DNA of 64,000 nt from CAYOHY01 sp964403885 (GTDB lineage Bacteria > Actinomycetota > Coriobacteriia > Anaerosomatales > PHET01), in the NCBI GenBank assembly GCA_964403885.1, contig CAYOHY010000008.1, positions 1 through 64,000 on the forward strand, in the 5' to 3' direction. A program made the position numbers and the translations under genes. The notes under the pieces were generated by a model that ran no database searches, was not told the DNA's origin, and saw only the letters and a program-made list of their open reading frames with translations. How positions within the stretch are numbered: position 1 is the stretch's first letter; each line of letters begins with the position of its first letter. Of this stretch, positions 1-9,400 are shown piece after piece.

Positions 1-65
1 ATCACCAGACTCAACACCAGTAGTGCGACTGTGCTCCATATGAGACTACGACGTGTGCTACGCAT
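1..65 (-). CDS. Partial exported or membrane-anchored protein (N-terminus only)
   Basis: Only the first 21 codons lie in the window; the gene runs off the left edge. The start is an ATG at 63-65, preceded by a strong AGGGGG ribosome site six bases upstream. The translation begins with a short basic segment (Arg-Ser-Thr-Arg-Arg) followed by a hydrophobic stretch rich in Leu and Val. That is the shape of a signal peptide or single membrane anchor. The function cannot be told from this fragment. It lies downstream of, and on the same strand as, the chelatase gene, with a 74-base spacer. Confidence 0.5.
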   Translation of the reverse strand, partial: MRSTRRSLIWSTVALLVLSLV

Positions 66-139
66 GGAAACCCCCTGCAGATGACGACGGTGTACGGTCG
101 TGCGTATCAGTGTATCGGCAAACTCTGACTTGCGCATGA

Positions 140-2110
140 CTACAAGTGTTCGCGGATGACCTTGCCTATCGAGCGCCCATCGAGCGAGGGCAGCCGGACG
201 TAGTCAGCGCCTGCGGCCTTCGCGATCTCCTTGGCCGCTCCCCCGCCCGAAGGGCCGGACGAGGTGTCGATCACGATGGCATTCACACCGGCCATCCGGA
301 CCCTGGTCGCCGCGATCTTGGCGTCCTCGCTGCCCACGCCGCCGTTGAGCCCCACGTTGCCGCGACCGTCGGTCACGAGCACGATCCACGGCACGGTGTC
401 CGGCGAACGGCGAATCTCGGACTGCATCAGCTCGAGCGCGCGCAAGATGCCGGCGGCAAGCGGCGTGGCGCCACCCGTAGGCAGGCTCCGAAGCTTGAGG
501 TTCGCGAGCTCGACGCTCGCTGTGGGCGCCAAGACGATCTCGGCCTTCTCTCCTCGGAAGGAGACGAGTGAGACGCGGTCTCTGCGCTGGTAGGCGTCGA
601 CGAGCAGGTCCAGGACGGCGGCCTTGGCGGCGTCGATTCGCTTTGTGGCGCCCATCGAACCGCTGGCGTCGACGCAAAAGACGATCGACGCGCCCACCTT
701 GCGAGTCCTGACCTTCTTGCGAAGGTCCTCGCGCTGGACCGACACGGCCATGTCTCCCGCAGAACCGGAATTGGTCGGATTGCCCACTGCCGCGCGGATC
801 GTTGCGTCGAAGGCGACATCGCTCGCCCCCACCGGTCCGGCCGGGACCTCGGAGCGCGTATAGCGGCCCCGTCCGTCCTCGGAGACCGTCTCCTGCCGCT
901 TGCCCGCAAGCGAGCGTCGTGTGCGGTCCATGGGCGCAGAGAGCGTGGCCGAGAGGGACTGGGTCTCCTCGGCGGCGCTTGAGGGCGTGCCGAGCGACTC
1001 GAAGATCGAGGCCTGCCCCTGACCGGGGCCCACGTTCGAGGAACCGCTGTCATCGGCGGTCGAGTCAGAGTCCCCTGAGAGAGCGCGCACGAGCGCATCG
1101 CGCAGGGAGTCCGTGTCTGCGCGAACGTCGTCGAACGGTGTGCGGCGGAGGCGATGCGCGAGCACGAGCATGGCGACTCGCTCGACATCGACCAGCGTGG
1201 TCTCGGAGCGCCCCTCGAGGGCTGCGTGCGCCGCGGCCGCGCGGGCCATGACGCTGTCCGCGCGATGGCCGTCGACGCCGGCGCGGATCGACAGGTCGGC
1301 GATCGCGTACAGGACTTCGTCCGAGACCTTCACGGAGGGCACGCGGAGACGAGCGTGCTTGAGGGTGGTGCGAAGCTCGTCCTCGGAATCGGCCCAGCGA
1401 CGCGCGAACGCACCGGCGTCCTCCTCGAAGGAGTGGCGACGGCGCACGATCTCGACTCGGGCCTCGGGCTCGCGGACGGCCTCGACCTCGACGCACAGGC
1501 CGAAGCGGTCGAGCAGCTGCGGTCGGATCTCGCCCTCCTCGGGATTCATGGTGCCCACGAGGATGAACCGTGCGGGGTGCACGACCGAGATGCCCTCACG
1601 CTCGACGGTGTTCACGCCCATCGCGGCGGCATCGAGCAGGGTGTCGACGAGATGGTCGTCGAGCAGATTGACCTCATCGACGTAGAGGATGCCGCGGTTC
1701 GCCGACGCAAGAAGGCCGGGGTGAAACGCCCTGACACCCTCTTTGAGCGCAGCCTCGAAGTCGAGGGTGCCAACCAGTCGGTCCTCGGTGGCCGAGACCG
1801 GCAGGTCGACCATCCGAGGCACGATCTGCGTCTTGGGAAGCGGGCCTGCCTCTCGGCGCTCTCTGCATTCGTCGCACCAAGTTGCGGGCTCCGCCGGGTC
1901 ACACGCGTACCGGCAGCCTTCAACGGCGTCCATCTGAGGGAGCACTTTGGCGAGCGCTCGCACCGCCGTGGACTTGGCGGTGCCCTTCTCGCCACGAATC
2001 AGTACGCCACCCACGCGGGGGTCGATCGCATTGAGCAGCAGCGCGAGTTTGAGCGTCTCCTGGCCGACGATCGCCGAGAACGGGAAGGTCTGCGCGGGGC
2101 GACGTGTCAC
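140..2110 (-). CDS. Fused magnesium/cobalt-chelatase-type AAA ATPase plus VWA protein (ChlI/ChlD-like)
   Basis: The 656-residue protein joins the two small chelatase subunits in one chain. Residues 1-330 form an AAA+ module of the BchI/ChlI type, with a Walker A GEKGTAKS at 40-47, a Cys-rich insertion (CX2C after residue 65) and a Walker B region ending in DEVNLL. A low-complexity Ser/Gly-rich linker follows. The C-terminal VWA domain carries a MIDAS motif DASGS at 481-485. Such proteins power metal insertion into tetrapyrroles together with a large H/CobN subunit, which is not in this window. Cobalamin synthesis genes (cobS, cobC) lie 33 kb away, so a cobaltochelatase role is possible but inferred. 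The start is a GTG; the gene follows the acidic Cys-motif gene by 10 bases and is probably cotranscribed with it. Confidence 0.85.
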   Translation of the reverse strand: MTRRPAQTFPFSAIVGQETLKLALLLNAIDPRVGGVLIRGEKGTAKSTAVRALAKVLPQMDAVEGCRYACDPAEPATWCDECRERREAGPLPKTQIVPRMVDLPVSATEDRLVGTLDFEAALKEGVRAFHPGLLASANRGILYVDEVNLLDDHLVDTLLDAAAMGVNTVEREGISVVHPARFILVGTMNPEEGEIRPQLLDRFGLCVEVEAVREPEARVEIVRRRHSFEEDAGAFARRWADSEDELRTTLKHARLRVPSVKVSDEVLYAIADLSIRAGVDGHRADSVMARAAAAHAALEGRSETTLVDVERVAMLVLAHRLRRTPFDDVRADTDSLRDALVRALSGDSDSTADDSGSSNVGPGQGQASIFESLGTPSSAAEETQSLSATLSAPMDRTRRSLAGKRQETVSEDGRGRYTRSEVPAGPVGASDVAFDATIRAAVGNPTNSGSAGDMAVSVQREDLRKKVRTRKVGASIVFCVDASGSMGATKRIDAAKAAVLDLLVDAYQRRDRVSLVSFRGEKAEIVLAPTASVELANLKLRSLPTGGATPLAAGILRALELMQSEIRRSPDTVPWIVLVTDGRGNVGLNGGVGSEDAKIAATRVRMAGVNAIVIDTSSGPSGGGAAKEIAKAAGADYVRLPSLDGRSIGKVIREHL

Positions 2111-2120
2111 GGGCGGTGGG

Positions 2121-3676
2121 CTACTTCCACTGGAAGGAACCGCACGACGAGGGGTCGCGCTGATCCTTGTTTGGGCAGGTGTCGACGTAGACGCAGTCGC
2201 TACAGGTCATGTGGGCCACCGTCGACTCGGTGACCGAGTAGCCGGCCTCCGGTGCAGTGGCAGGGCTGGGCGCGACCTCATCGAGATCCAGGATGAAGTC
2301 GGAGACGGCGGGTTCCGGTGCGGGTTCAGCGACTTGCTCGGTGGACGCCGGCGACTGGACGACCTCAGGCTCAAGCACCGGCTCGGCGGCCGCGGGCTCG
2401 GCGGCGACCTCCGGCAGGTCGATCGCCGGCAGGACATCAGGCTGCGGCGGGAGCGGGGCCTCGCCGTAGGCGCCCAGGATCACCGGGCGCGCCGCTGCCA
2501 TCGTGTCGTCATCGCCCGCCGCGCGAACGAGGCTGCCCTCGTCGGTGCCGGGTTCCTCGAGCGCGTCGAGCGCGAAGGGTGCAGTGTCAGGGGCCTGCGT
2601 GTCCCACGGCCAGGCGGGGACGGCCTCAGCCGGCTCGACGGGCTCAGGCTCGGACACTGCCTCGGGCTCGGCTTCTGCCGGACCTACGGACTCGGGGGCG
2701 ACGATGCCCTCGCCCTCCATCTGGCGCGCGGTGCGAAGGAGCGCGTCCTTGAGCGAGATGCCCGATTCGTTCTCGGCCTCAGTCGTCTCAGCGACCGCGG
2801 CAGCCCAGGCCTCGTCAACCTCGACGACGGCGGACAGCTCTGTGTCTGCGACGGGCGCCACCGTCTCTGCCTCGACCTCTGCGGTGAGGGCCTCGGCCTC
2901 TTCCTCGGCGACGAGGTCTTGCAGCACCGCGGCGATGTCGGCTTCTGCGGCCTCGTCCTCGGACGCGGCGACCTCGATGGGCGCCTCTTCGTNNNNNNNN
3001 NNNNNNNNNNNNNNNNNNNNNNNNNNNNNNNNNNNNNNNNNNNNNNNNNNNNNNNNNNNNNNNNNNNNNNNNNNNNNNNNNNNNNNNNNNNNTCGGCTTC
3101 TGCGGCCTCGTCCTCGGACGCGGCGACCTCGATGGGCGCCTCTTCGTTGGTGGCGGGTTCATCCGCAGCCTCTTCAGCCGGCTCCGCTGCGGGCGCCTCG
3201 ACCTCGACGTCGTCTTCCTCGACGACGATCGACTCGGAAGGCTCCTCTGCCTCGAGCGGCTCTTCGGACTCGGGCTCAACGGGCCCCGGCATGGCGGCCT
3301 CTTCGACCGGCTCCTCGACCTCTTCTGCGGGCTTCCCAGACTCATCCGCTGGCTCTTCCGGCTCGTCGGCCGGTGACTCGGGCTCCTCCGCAGGCTGCTC
3401 CTCGACCGTGACCTCGGGCTCCTCAGCAGGCTGCTCCTCGGCGGGCTCCTCCTCAGGCACGGGGGCCGCGACGGGGGCGTCGGCGGGACGGACGAGCAGG
3501 ACAGGGGTGCCTGAGTCGAGGTCCATGACCAAGACCTCGGCGTCCCAGTGAGCGAACGAGGCGTCGGCGGTCAGGCGAGACAGCTCCGCGAGCGCGTCTT
3601 GACGCGTCGCATGGGCGGTAGGCGCCAGGAGCGTGAGGCTGTCATCGGGACCCTTGCCGAGCAGGAAGAACGGCAT
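2121..3676 (-). CDS. Acidic Glu/Pro/Ala-rich protein with C-terminal four-Cys motif (spans an assembly gap)
   Basis: This gene is interrupted by 100 N. If the duplicated 55 bases on either side of the gap are collapsed, the two halves fall into one frame and give a 466-residue protein. The first ~65 residues form a compact domain with no family I recognise. A very long Glu/Ala/Pro/Ser region follows, strongly acidic and probably disordered. The last 30 residues hold a cysteine motif, C-X2-C-X5-C-X10-C, which could bind zinc or an Fe-S cluster. It sits immediately upstream of the chelatase-type ATPase, 10 bases apart, so a functional link is plausible. The function is unknown. Confidence 0.65.
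2938..3147. other. Scaffold gap flanked by an identical 55-base overlap
   Basis: The 55 bases at 2938-2992 are identical to those at 3093-3147, and the two copies directly abut the 100-N run on its left and right. This is what a scaffolder produces when two contig ends share a k-mer-length overlap but are not merged. Removing 155 bases restores one continuous reading frame across the junction (3676 minus 3082 is divisible by three). The gap is therefore probably artificial, with no sequence missing. Confidence 0.85.
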
Positions 3677-3750
3677 CGCTTCTCTACCTCGCTGATCGAG
3701 ATCGTGTACTTCAGGGGCGCTTCAGGGCGCCGCACTTCATCGTAGAGCGG

Positions 3751-3779
3751 CAGCTATCCGCATTCAACCGCGATAGCTG
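3751..3779. terminator. Intergenic hairpin between nfo and the acidic-protein gene
   Basis: An 8-bp stem CAGCTATC/GATAGCTG with a 13-base loop lies in the 117-base gap downstream of the endonuclease IV gene. There is no clear T-run on either side, so termination is only a guess. It may instead be an RNA-processing or regulatory hairpin for the downstream operon. Confidence 0.3.
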
Positions 3780-3793
3780 GCAAAATGCACCCG

Positions 3794-4663
3794 CTACTGT
3801 GATGCGTCGCACTCCTCACGCAGTGCGACGAGCCTGCCGATGTTGACCGCGTCCTTCTCAGGTACTTCCCCGGGCATCTCCGTGACAACCGGGACTTGTG
3901 CGAGTTCGGGGGTGCACACCATGGCACGGAAGCCGTCGAGTCCGATGAACCCGTCGCCGATCCACTCGTGGCGGTCGTGCTTGGTGCCCAGCTCGAACTT
4001 GCAGTCGTTCGCGTGGATGAGCCCCAGTCGCTCGATGCCCACGGTTCCCTTGATGCCCTCGACCGCATCCGCCCACCCCTGCGCGGTATGCAGCTCGTAG
4101 CCGTTAGCGAACCCGTGGCAGGTGTCGATGCAGATGCCCAGCTGCTCAGACGGCATCCCCGTGGCCGAGATGGCATCGCAGAGCTCCTCGAACGACGCAC
4201 CGTAAGTGGTGCCGGCGCCTGCGGTGTTCTCGAGCAGCAGACGCGCGCCACGGGCGTCGGGACCGGCAATCTCGAACGCGCGAGCGATGGAGTCGGCCAC
4301 GCGTGAGGCGGCCGCCACCCGGTCACCCTCGGGGACGTTGCCCACGTGGCTCACCACACCGGCGGCGCCGAGCACCGCGCCTCTCGTGAGCTCATCGGCA
4401 AGCGCGGCGATCGACTTGTCCCGCAGCTCCTCATTGGAGGTCGACAGGTTGATGAGATAGGCGGTGTGGGTGAACAGCGGCCCGAACGAACGCTCCTGAC
4501 GGGCGGTTACGAACGCGGCTGCGGCCTCTCGGTCGATGGCTGCCCCGCGCCACTGCCGAGGGCTCTTCGCGAACACCTGCACGCACTCACACCCCACGCT
4601 CTGGGCGTAGTCGAGTGCCTTGAGGTAGCCGCCGGAGACGGAGATGTGGGCGCCAAAGAGCAT
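3794..4663 (-). CDS. nfo: Deoxyribonuclease IV (endonuclease IV, AP endonuclease)
   Basis: The 289-residue protein matches the TIM-barrel AP-endonuclease family along its whole length, starting with the typical LFGAHISVSGGY. It cleaves 5' of abasic sites in base-excision repair. Expected zinc ligands are visible: His near residue 6, the ENTAG stretch, the DTCH motif and the HANDCK segment. Length is normal for the bacterial family. It is divergent from the DNA polymerase IV gene, with a 63-base shared intergenic region, so two repair genes are paired here. Confidence 0.93.
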   Translation of the reverse strand: MLFGAHISVSGGYLKALDYAQSVGCECVQVFAKSPRQWRGAAIDREAAAAFVTARQERSFGPLFTHTAYLINLSTSNEELRDKSIAALADELTRGAVLGAAGVVSHVGNVPEGDRVAAASRVADSIARAFEIAGPDARGARLLLENTAGAGTTYGASFEELCDAISATGMPSEQLGICIDTCHGFANGYELHTAQGWADAVEGIKGTVGIERLGLIHANDCKFELGTKHDRHEWIGDGFIGLDGFRAMVCTPELAQVPVVTEMPGEVPEKDAVNIGRLVALREECDASQ

Positions 4664-4726
4664 CGAGAGCCTTCCTCAGGAGTGTCTGAGACGCCATTGT
4701 ACCCGTGCCGCGCTACACTCGATGCC

Positions 4727-5989
4727 ATGGCCGACGACCAGCGACATCCGTGCGAGTCACTCCCTTGGGACGGGCGTGCGATCCTGCACGTCGACTTGGA
4801 CGCCTTCTTCGCCGCGGTCGAGCAGCTGGACCACCCTGAATGGCGCGGCAAGCCCGTCATAGTGGGCGGAGACCCGGGCAAGCGCGGAGTGGTCTCTACG
4901 TGCAGCTACGAGGCGCGACGGTTTGGCGTGCGCTCTGCAATGCCGTCAGCGCGCGCGGCACAACTGTGTCCAGGAGCGATCTGGACGCACGGCAACCACG
5001 GCCGCTATCGAGAGATGTCGCAGGCGGTCTTCGCGATCTTCCGAGAACAGACGCCGCACGTTCAGCCGGTCTCGATCGATGAGGCGTTTCTTGACGTGAC
5101 GCCCGGGACCGCGTCTTCGGAGCACCCCGTGGCGATCGCGCGCAGGATCCGTGCGCGTGTGGCCGAGCTGGGCGTGACCGCATCGGTGGGTGTCGCAGCG
5201 TCCAAGACGGTGGCCAAGATCGCGTCGGACTTCGACAAGCCCGACGGTCTCACGGTGGTGTGTCCCGGTGCCGAGGCCGCGTTTCTCGCTCCCCTGCCCG
5301 TTCGCGACATGAGCGGCATCGGCCCCCGCACCGCCGAGCGTCTTACATCTCTCGGCGTCAGGACCTTAGGTGACCTCGCGGCGCTCGACGATGTCACCGC
5401 CCGAGAGGTGCTGGGCTCCCACGGTCCGGGGCTCGTACTCAGGGCGCGCGGCGTCGACGAGCGGACCGTACACCCCAACGATCCGGCCAAGCAGGTGTCC
5501 AACGAGCGCACCTTCGCGACCGACGTACGCACTCCTGCCGAGGTCGACGGAGCGCTCGACGCGCTTGCCGCCAAGGTGGGTCAGCGTCTCCGAGGCAAGG
5601 AGCTGAGCGGTCGCACGGTCACCGTCAAGCTGCGCTTCTCCGACTTCAGCACGCGGACGGTCCGCCGGACGCTGCCTTCGGCCACCTCGGACGAGCGGGT
5701 CTTTGGGCCGGTCGCCCATGCGCTGGTGCGCGAGGCGTGGTCGCCCGGCGTAGGGCTGCGGCTGCTGGGTATTGGCATTTCGGGCTTCGAGGAGCGCGCC
5801 CAGCAACTCGATCTACTTGGTGAGTCAGGGTCCGATGAGGGTGTGCAGGCGGCACGCCCCCGGGATCGTCTGGTCTCGAGCATGGATGCCGTGCGTGAAC
5901 GATTTGGCGATGATGCGGTACGCTTCGGTCGCGACCTTCGCTCGACTGCGGTCAAGAAGCCGTCTGAAGAGGGCGCTGACGAGTCATAG
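4727..5989 (+). CDS. dinB: DNA polymerase IV (Y-family translesion polymerase)
   Basis: A 420-residue Y-family polymerase. The catalytic motifs are present: HVDLDAFFAAVE early in the palm and SIDEAFLD for the second pair of acidic residues. The little-finger region extends to about residue 370. The ATG at 4727 is chosen because the family homology starts just after it; the open frame upstream overlaps nfo and has no homology. The last ~30 residues are a divergent tail and could carry a clamp-binding peptide, which I cannot identify with confidence. I see no LexA box in its 63-base promoter region, in contrast to the dnaE2 promoter nearby. A small lipoprotein-like gene follows 11 bases downstream. 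Confidence 0.92.
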   Translation: MADDQRHPCESLPWDGRAILHVDLDAFFAAVEQLDHPEWRGKPVIVGGDPGKRGVVSTCSYEARRFGVRSAMPSARAAQLCPGAIWTHGNHGRYREMSQAVFAIFREQTPHVQPVSIDEAFLDVTPGTASSEHPVAIARRIRARVAELGVTASVGVAASKTVAKIASDFDKPDGLTVVCPGAEAAFLAPLPVRDMSGIGPRTAERLTSLGVRTLGDLAALDDVTAREVLGSHGPGLVLRARGVDERTVHPNDPAKQVSNERTFATDVRTPAEVDGALDALAAKVGQRLRGKELSGRTVTVKLRFSDFSTRTVRRTLPSATSDERVFGPVAHALVREAWSPGVGLRLLGIGISGFEERAQQLDLLGESGSDEGVQAARPRDRLVSSMDAVRERFGDDAVRFGRDLRSTAVKKPSEEGADES

Positions 5990-6000
5990 GGAGTCACTCA

Positions 6001-6462
6001 GTGAGCAGCGCATGGACCAGGGTCCTGCTCGTGTTCGCCATCGCAATGGTGGCGGGTGCGGTCGCGTGCACGCTCTCCGCTGAGCCCGAGCCGGCCGCTG
6101 GGCCGGGGAAGTCGATCCCACCCACACGCGGGGCGGTCGCACCCCCCGACCCCGTTCTCGAGCGCATCGAGGGCAGCAAGGGCCGAGCCGTGGGAACGCT
6201 TGACTATCGCGATCTCGAAGGCGGGTTCTTCGCCGTTGTGGATGCACCTGCGGGCAGCACGTCCTTCTCGGATGCGCCCGTGCTCGCCGTGATCGTTCGC
6301 GACGGTGACACGCACGGCGACGACCTGACGGCTCTGGTCGGCGCATACGTCGAGGTGTCAGGAACGCTCAGCGACAAGCCGACCGTCCGCATGTCAGGTC
6401 CCGAGCTCAACGCCGAGTCCTTCCGCATCCTGCAAGAGCCTGCGGCGCCCGCGCCCAAGTAG
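6001..6462 (+). CDS. Small secreted or lipoprotein-like hypothetical protein
   Basis: A GTG start is supported by a GGAG site seven bases upstream, directly after the dinB stop. The 153-residue product has an N-terminal hydrophobic segment ending in Ala-Val-Ala-Cys near residue 23. That resembles a lipobox but lacks the usual Leu at -3, so lipidation is uncertain. A Pro-rich spacer follows, then a domain of about 90 residues rich in Gly, Asp and Val that resembles small OB-fold-like periplasmic domains (an alternation of short beta segments ending in YVEVSGTL). No specific family is recognised. It is probably cotranscribed with dinB and converges on dnaE2 with 30 bases between them. Confidence 0.6.
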   Translation: MSSAWTRVLLVFAIAMVAGAVACTLSAEPEPAAGPGKSIPPTRGAVAPPDPVLERIEGSKGRAVGTLDYRDLEGGFFAVVDAPAGSTSFSDAPVLAVIVRDGDTHGDDLTALVGAYVEVSGTLSDKPTVRMSGPELNAESFRILQEPAAPAPK

Positions 6463-6492
6463 TCCACCGCGCGTTCAGGCGGCTGTGCGGAC

Positions 6493-9400
6493 CTAGGCGC
6501 GGCCCCATGGCGACTGGTGTTCCGCCGCGATCTCCGCGTCCTCCCACGACTCCTCCTCAGGCGCTCCCGCACCGCCCAGTGCCGGGCCCATCGGCCCGCT
6601 CGGGACACCGCGACGCAATCGCACGGGCGACCCTGAGTGGGTGCGCACCACGTACGGAGACACCGTATCGGCGACGATCGCCAAGCCGCGCTCGTGATTG
6701 TTTTGGAGCGTGCCGTCGATGAGGTAGGCGCGGTGCTTCACGATCACGTCGCCCGAGCGCTTGAGCGCATCCTCGAACACCACCACGTCCAGCAGTCCGG
6801 TGGGGTCTTCCAGCGTCAGGAAACACGTGCGCTTGCCTGATCGGGTCCGCGGTGTCTGCGCCCGCTCACGCACGCCGCACACGCGTATGCGGCTGCGATC
6901 AGGCAGATGACGCAGGTCGCGCGCCCACGTGACCCCGCGGCGCTCGAGGTCGGCGCGGGCAAGCGCGAGCGGGTGACAGGTCAGCGACAGCCCGCACAGC
7001 TCCAGTTCGGCCGACAAGCGACGCGCGGGGCTCCAGCCGCTGGGATGCGAGGGGTCCTCGGCGGGGCGAGTGGGTGCAGGCGCCAGGCACAAGGTGTCGT
7101 CGCCGGCCACGCCCTCGCGCGCGATCACGGCCTTGAGCTCAGGTAGCAGCGCGAGCATCTCGTCGCGCGTGGGTGGACGGCCGGCCTCTGTCACGCCGAG
7201 ACCGTCGAGCGCCCCGATGCGGATGAGGGACTCAGCGGCGGGAACCTCGGCGCGCGTGCGGCGCAAGAAGTCCGCCAGGTCACGGTAGGGCCGCACCGCC
7301 CGTTCGTGCGGGATGGCGCTGAGCAGACGCGTGGTGATCGCGTGCACGTCACGCAACCCCACCCTGATCGCACTCCCCTCGTTCTCGACCGTGTAGCCGG
7401 CCTCGCTGTCGTTGACGTGCGGAGGCAGGATGCCGATACCGTGGCGTCGCGCGTCGTTGACCACGAGGCGCGGAGTGTAGAACCCCATGGGCTCGTTGTT
7501 GAGGATCGAGGCGGCGAACTCGGCCGGGTAGTAGGTGCGCAGCCATGCGGTGGCGTAGCTGATCACCGCGAAGCACGCGGCGTGCGCCTTGTTGAAGCCG
7601 TAGGCGGCGAACCCTTCGAGCTGGCGGAACACCTCGACAGCCACCTGAGAATCGACGCCTCTCGCCAGTGCGGCCGCGAGGAAGCGCCCGCGGATGCGCT
7701 CCATCTCCTCGCGGCTGCGGCCCTTGGTCATCGCGCGACGCAGGGAGTCCGCTTCAGCGAGCGAGAAACCGGCGACCTCCCGTGCGACGAGCAGCACCTG
7801 TTCCTGGTAGACGATGACTCCGTAGGAGTCCGCGAGGCACTTCGCCATCCCGGGATGAGGCACGGTGACGGGCTCGATCCCATGGCGACGGCGGATGAAC
7901 GGGGTGATCATCTCGGCTTCGAGCGGGCCGGGGCGGAAGAGCGATATCTGCGCGATGATGTCTTCGAAACAGCTCGACTTGAGGCGTGTGGAGAGATTGC
8001 GCTGGCCACTCGACTCGAGCTGGAACATCCCCACGTTATCGGCGCTCGCGATCATCTCGTAGACGCGCGGGTCGTCCTTGGGCAGGTCGAACGGCTCGGG
8101 CACCGCGTCGTGCCCTACGCGCTTGCGGGCGAGCTCGACCGCCCCGCTGATGGCCGAGTGGGTGCGCAGCCCCAAGATGTCCATCTTCACGAGGCCCAGA
8201 GCCTCGATGTCGTCCTTGTCGTACTGCGACACCACAGTGCCTTTGGCAGCCCACTGCAGTGGCGTCCAGCTCGCGATGGGCTCTCGCGTGATGATGAATC
8301 CCCCCAGATGCGTGCCCAGGTGTGTGGGAGTGCGATCGAGATGCTCGGCGATCTCGAGGATCGGGGCGTATCGCGGGTCTTTGAGGGGGTGGTTCCGGCA
8401 CTCGGGGTACTCGGCGAGCACCTCGCGTATGCGGCGCGCGCTCACCCAGGGCAGATGGCGCGACAGCGAGTTCACCTCGGCGATCGGCAGACCGAACGCT
8501 CTGGCGGCGATGCGGATGGCGCTCTTGGCAGTGGTGGTCTGGATGGTGGCCACCATCGCGACGTGCTCGTGCCCGAACCGGCGGTAGATGAAGTCGATGA
8601 TCTCGTCTCGGCGTGCCGAGTCGAAGTCGACGTCGATGTCGGGCATCTGTCGGCGCTCGGGGTTGAGGAACCGCTCGAAGAGCAGGTCGTGCGCGATGGG
8701 GTCCGCGTCGGTGATGCCGAGCGCGTAGCTCACGATGGAGTCACCCGCGCTCCCCCTGCCGCTACAACGGATCCCGCTCCTGCGCGCGAAGTCGACGATC
8801 TCCTTGACCACGAGGAAGTACTCGGGAAAGCCCATCTGGTCGATGAGCGACAACTCGTGCTGAAGACGCTTCATGGCCTCGGGTGTCATGGGCGCATACC
8901 GTCGCTCGAGACCACGCCATGACTCTTTGGCGAGCACCGAGTAGGCCGTCTCACCTTTGGGCAGGTCCGCACCCGGGAAGTGGAATCGCCCGAGTGGCAG
9001 CTCGAACCCGGCGCACGCCGAGGCGATCTCCAACGTGGCGTCACAGGCCCTGTCGCAGCCGCTGAACAGCTGTCTCATCGCCGCAGCGGGCTTGAGCCAC
9101 AGCTCGGCGTTGGGCCGGTCATAGGGGCCGGGAAGCCGCATGCGGGAACCCGTGGAGGCGAGTACGTCGTGAAGGCGATGGTCTTCAGGGTGGAGGTAGT
9201 GGATGTTGTTGGTGGCCACCACCGGCAGTGAGAGCGCATCGGCCGCCGACACCAGTCCGCCGATGACACGCGGCCCGTCAGCGGTGAGCGGATGGACGAG
9301 CTCGACGTAGAACGCCCCGGGCTCGAAGCACGACGCGAGCCGGGAAAGAGCAGTGTGTGCCCGTCCGGGATGCCGCGCCTCCACCGCCCGCGCGGCCTCG

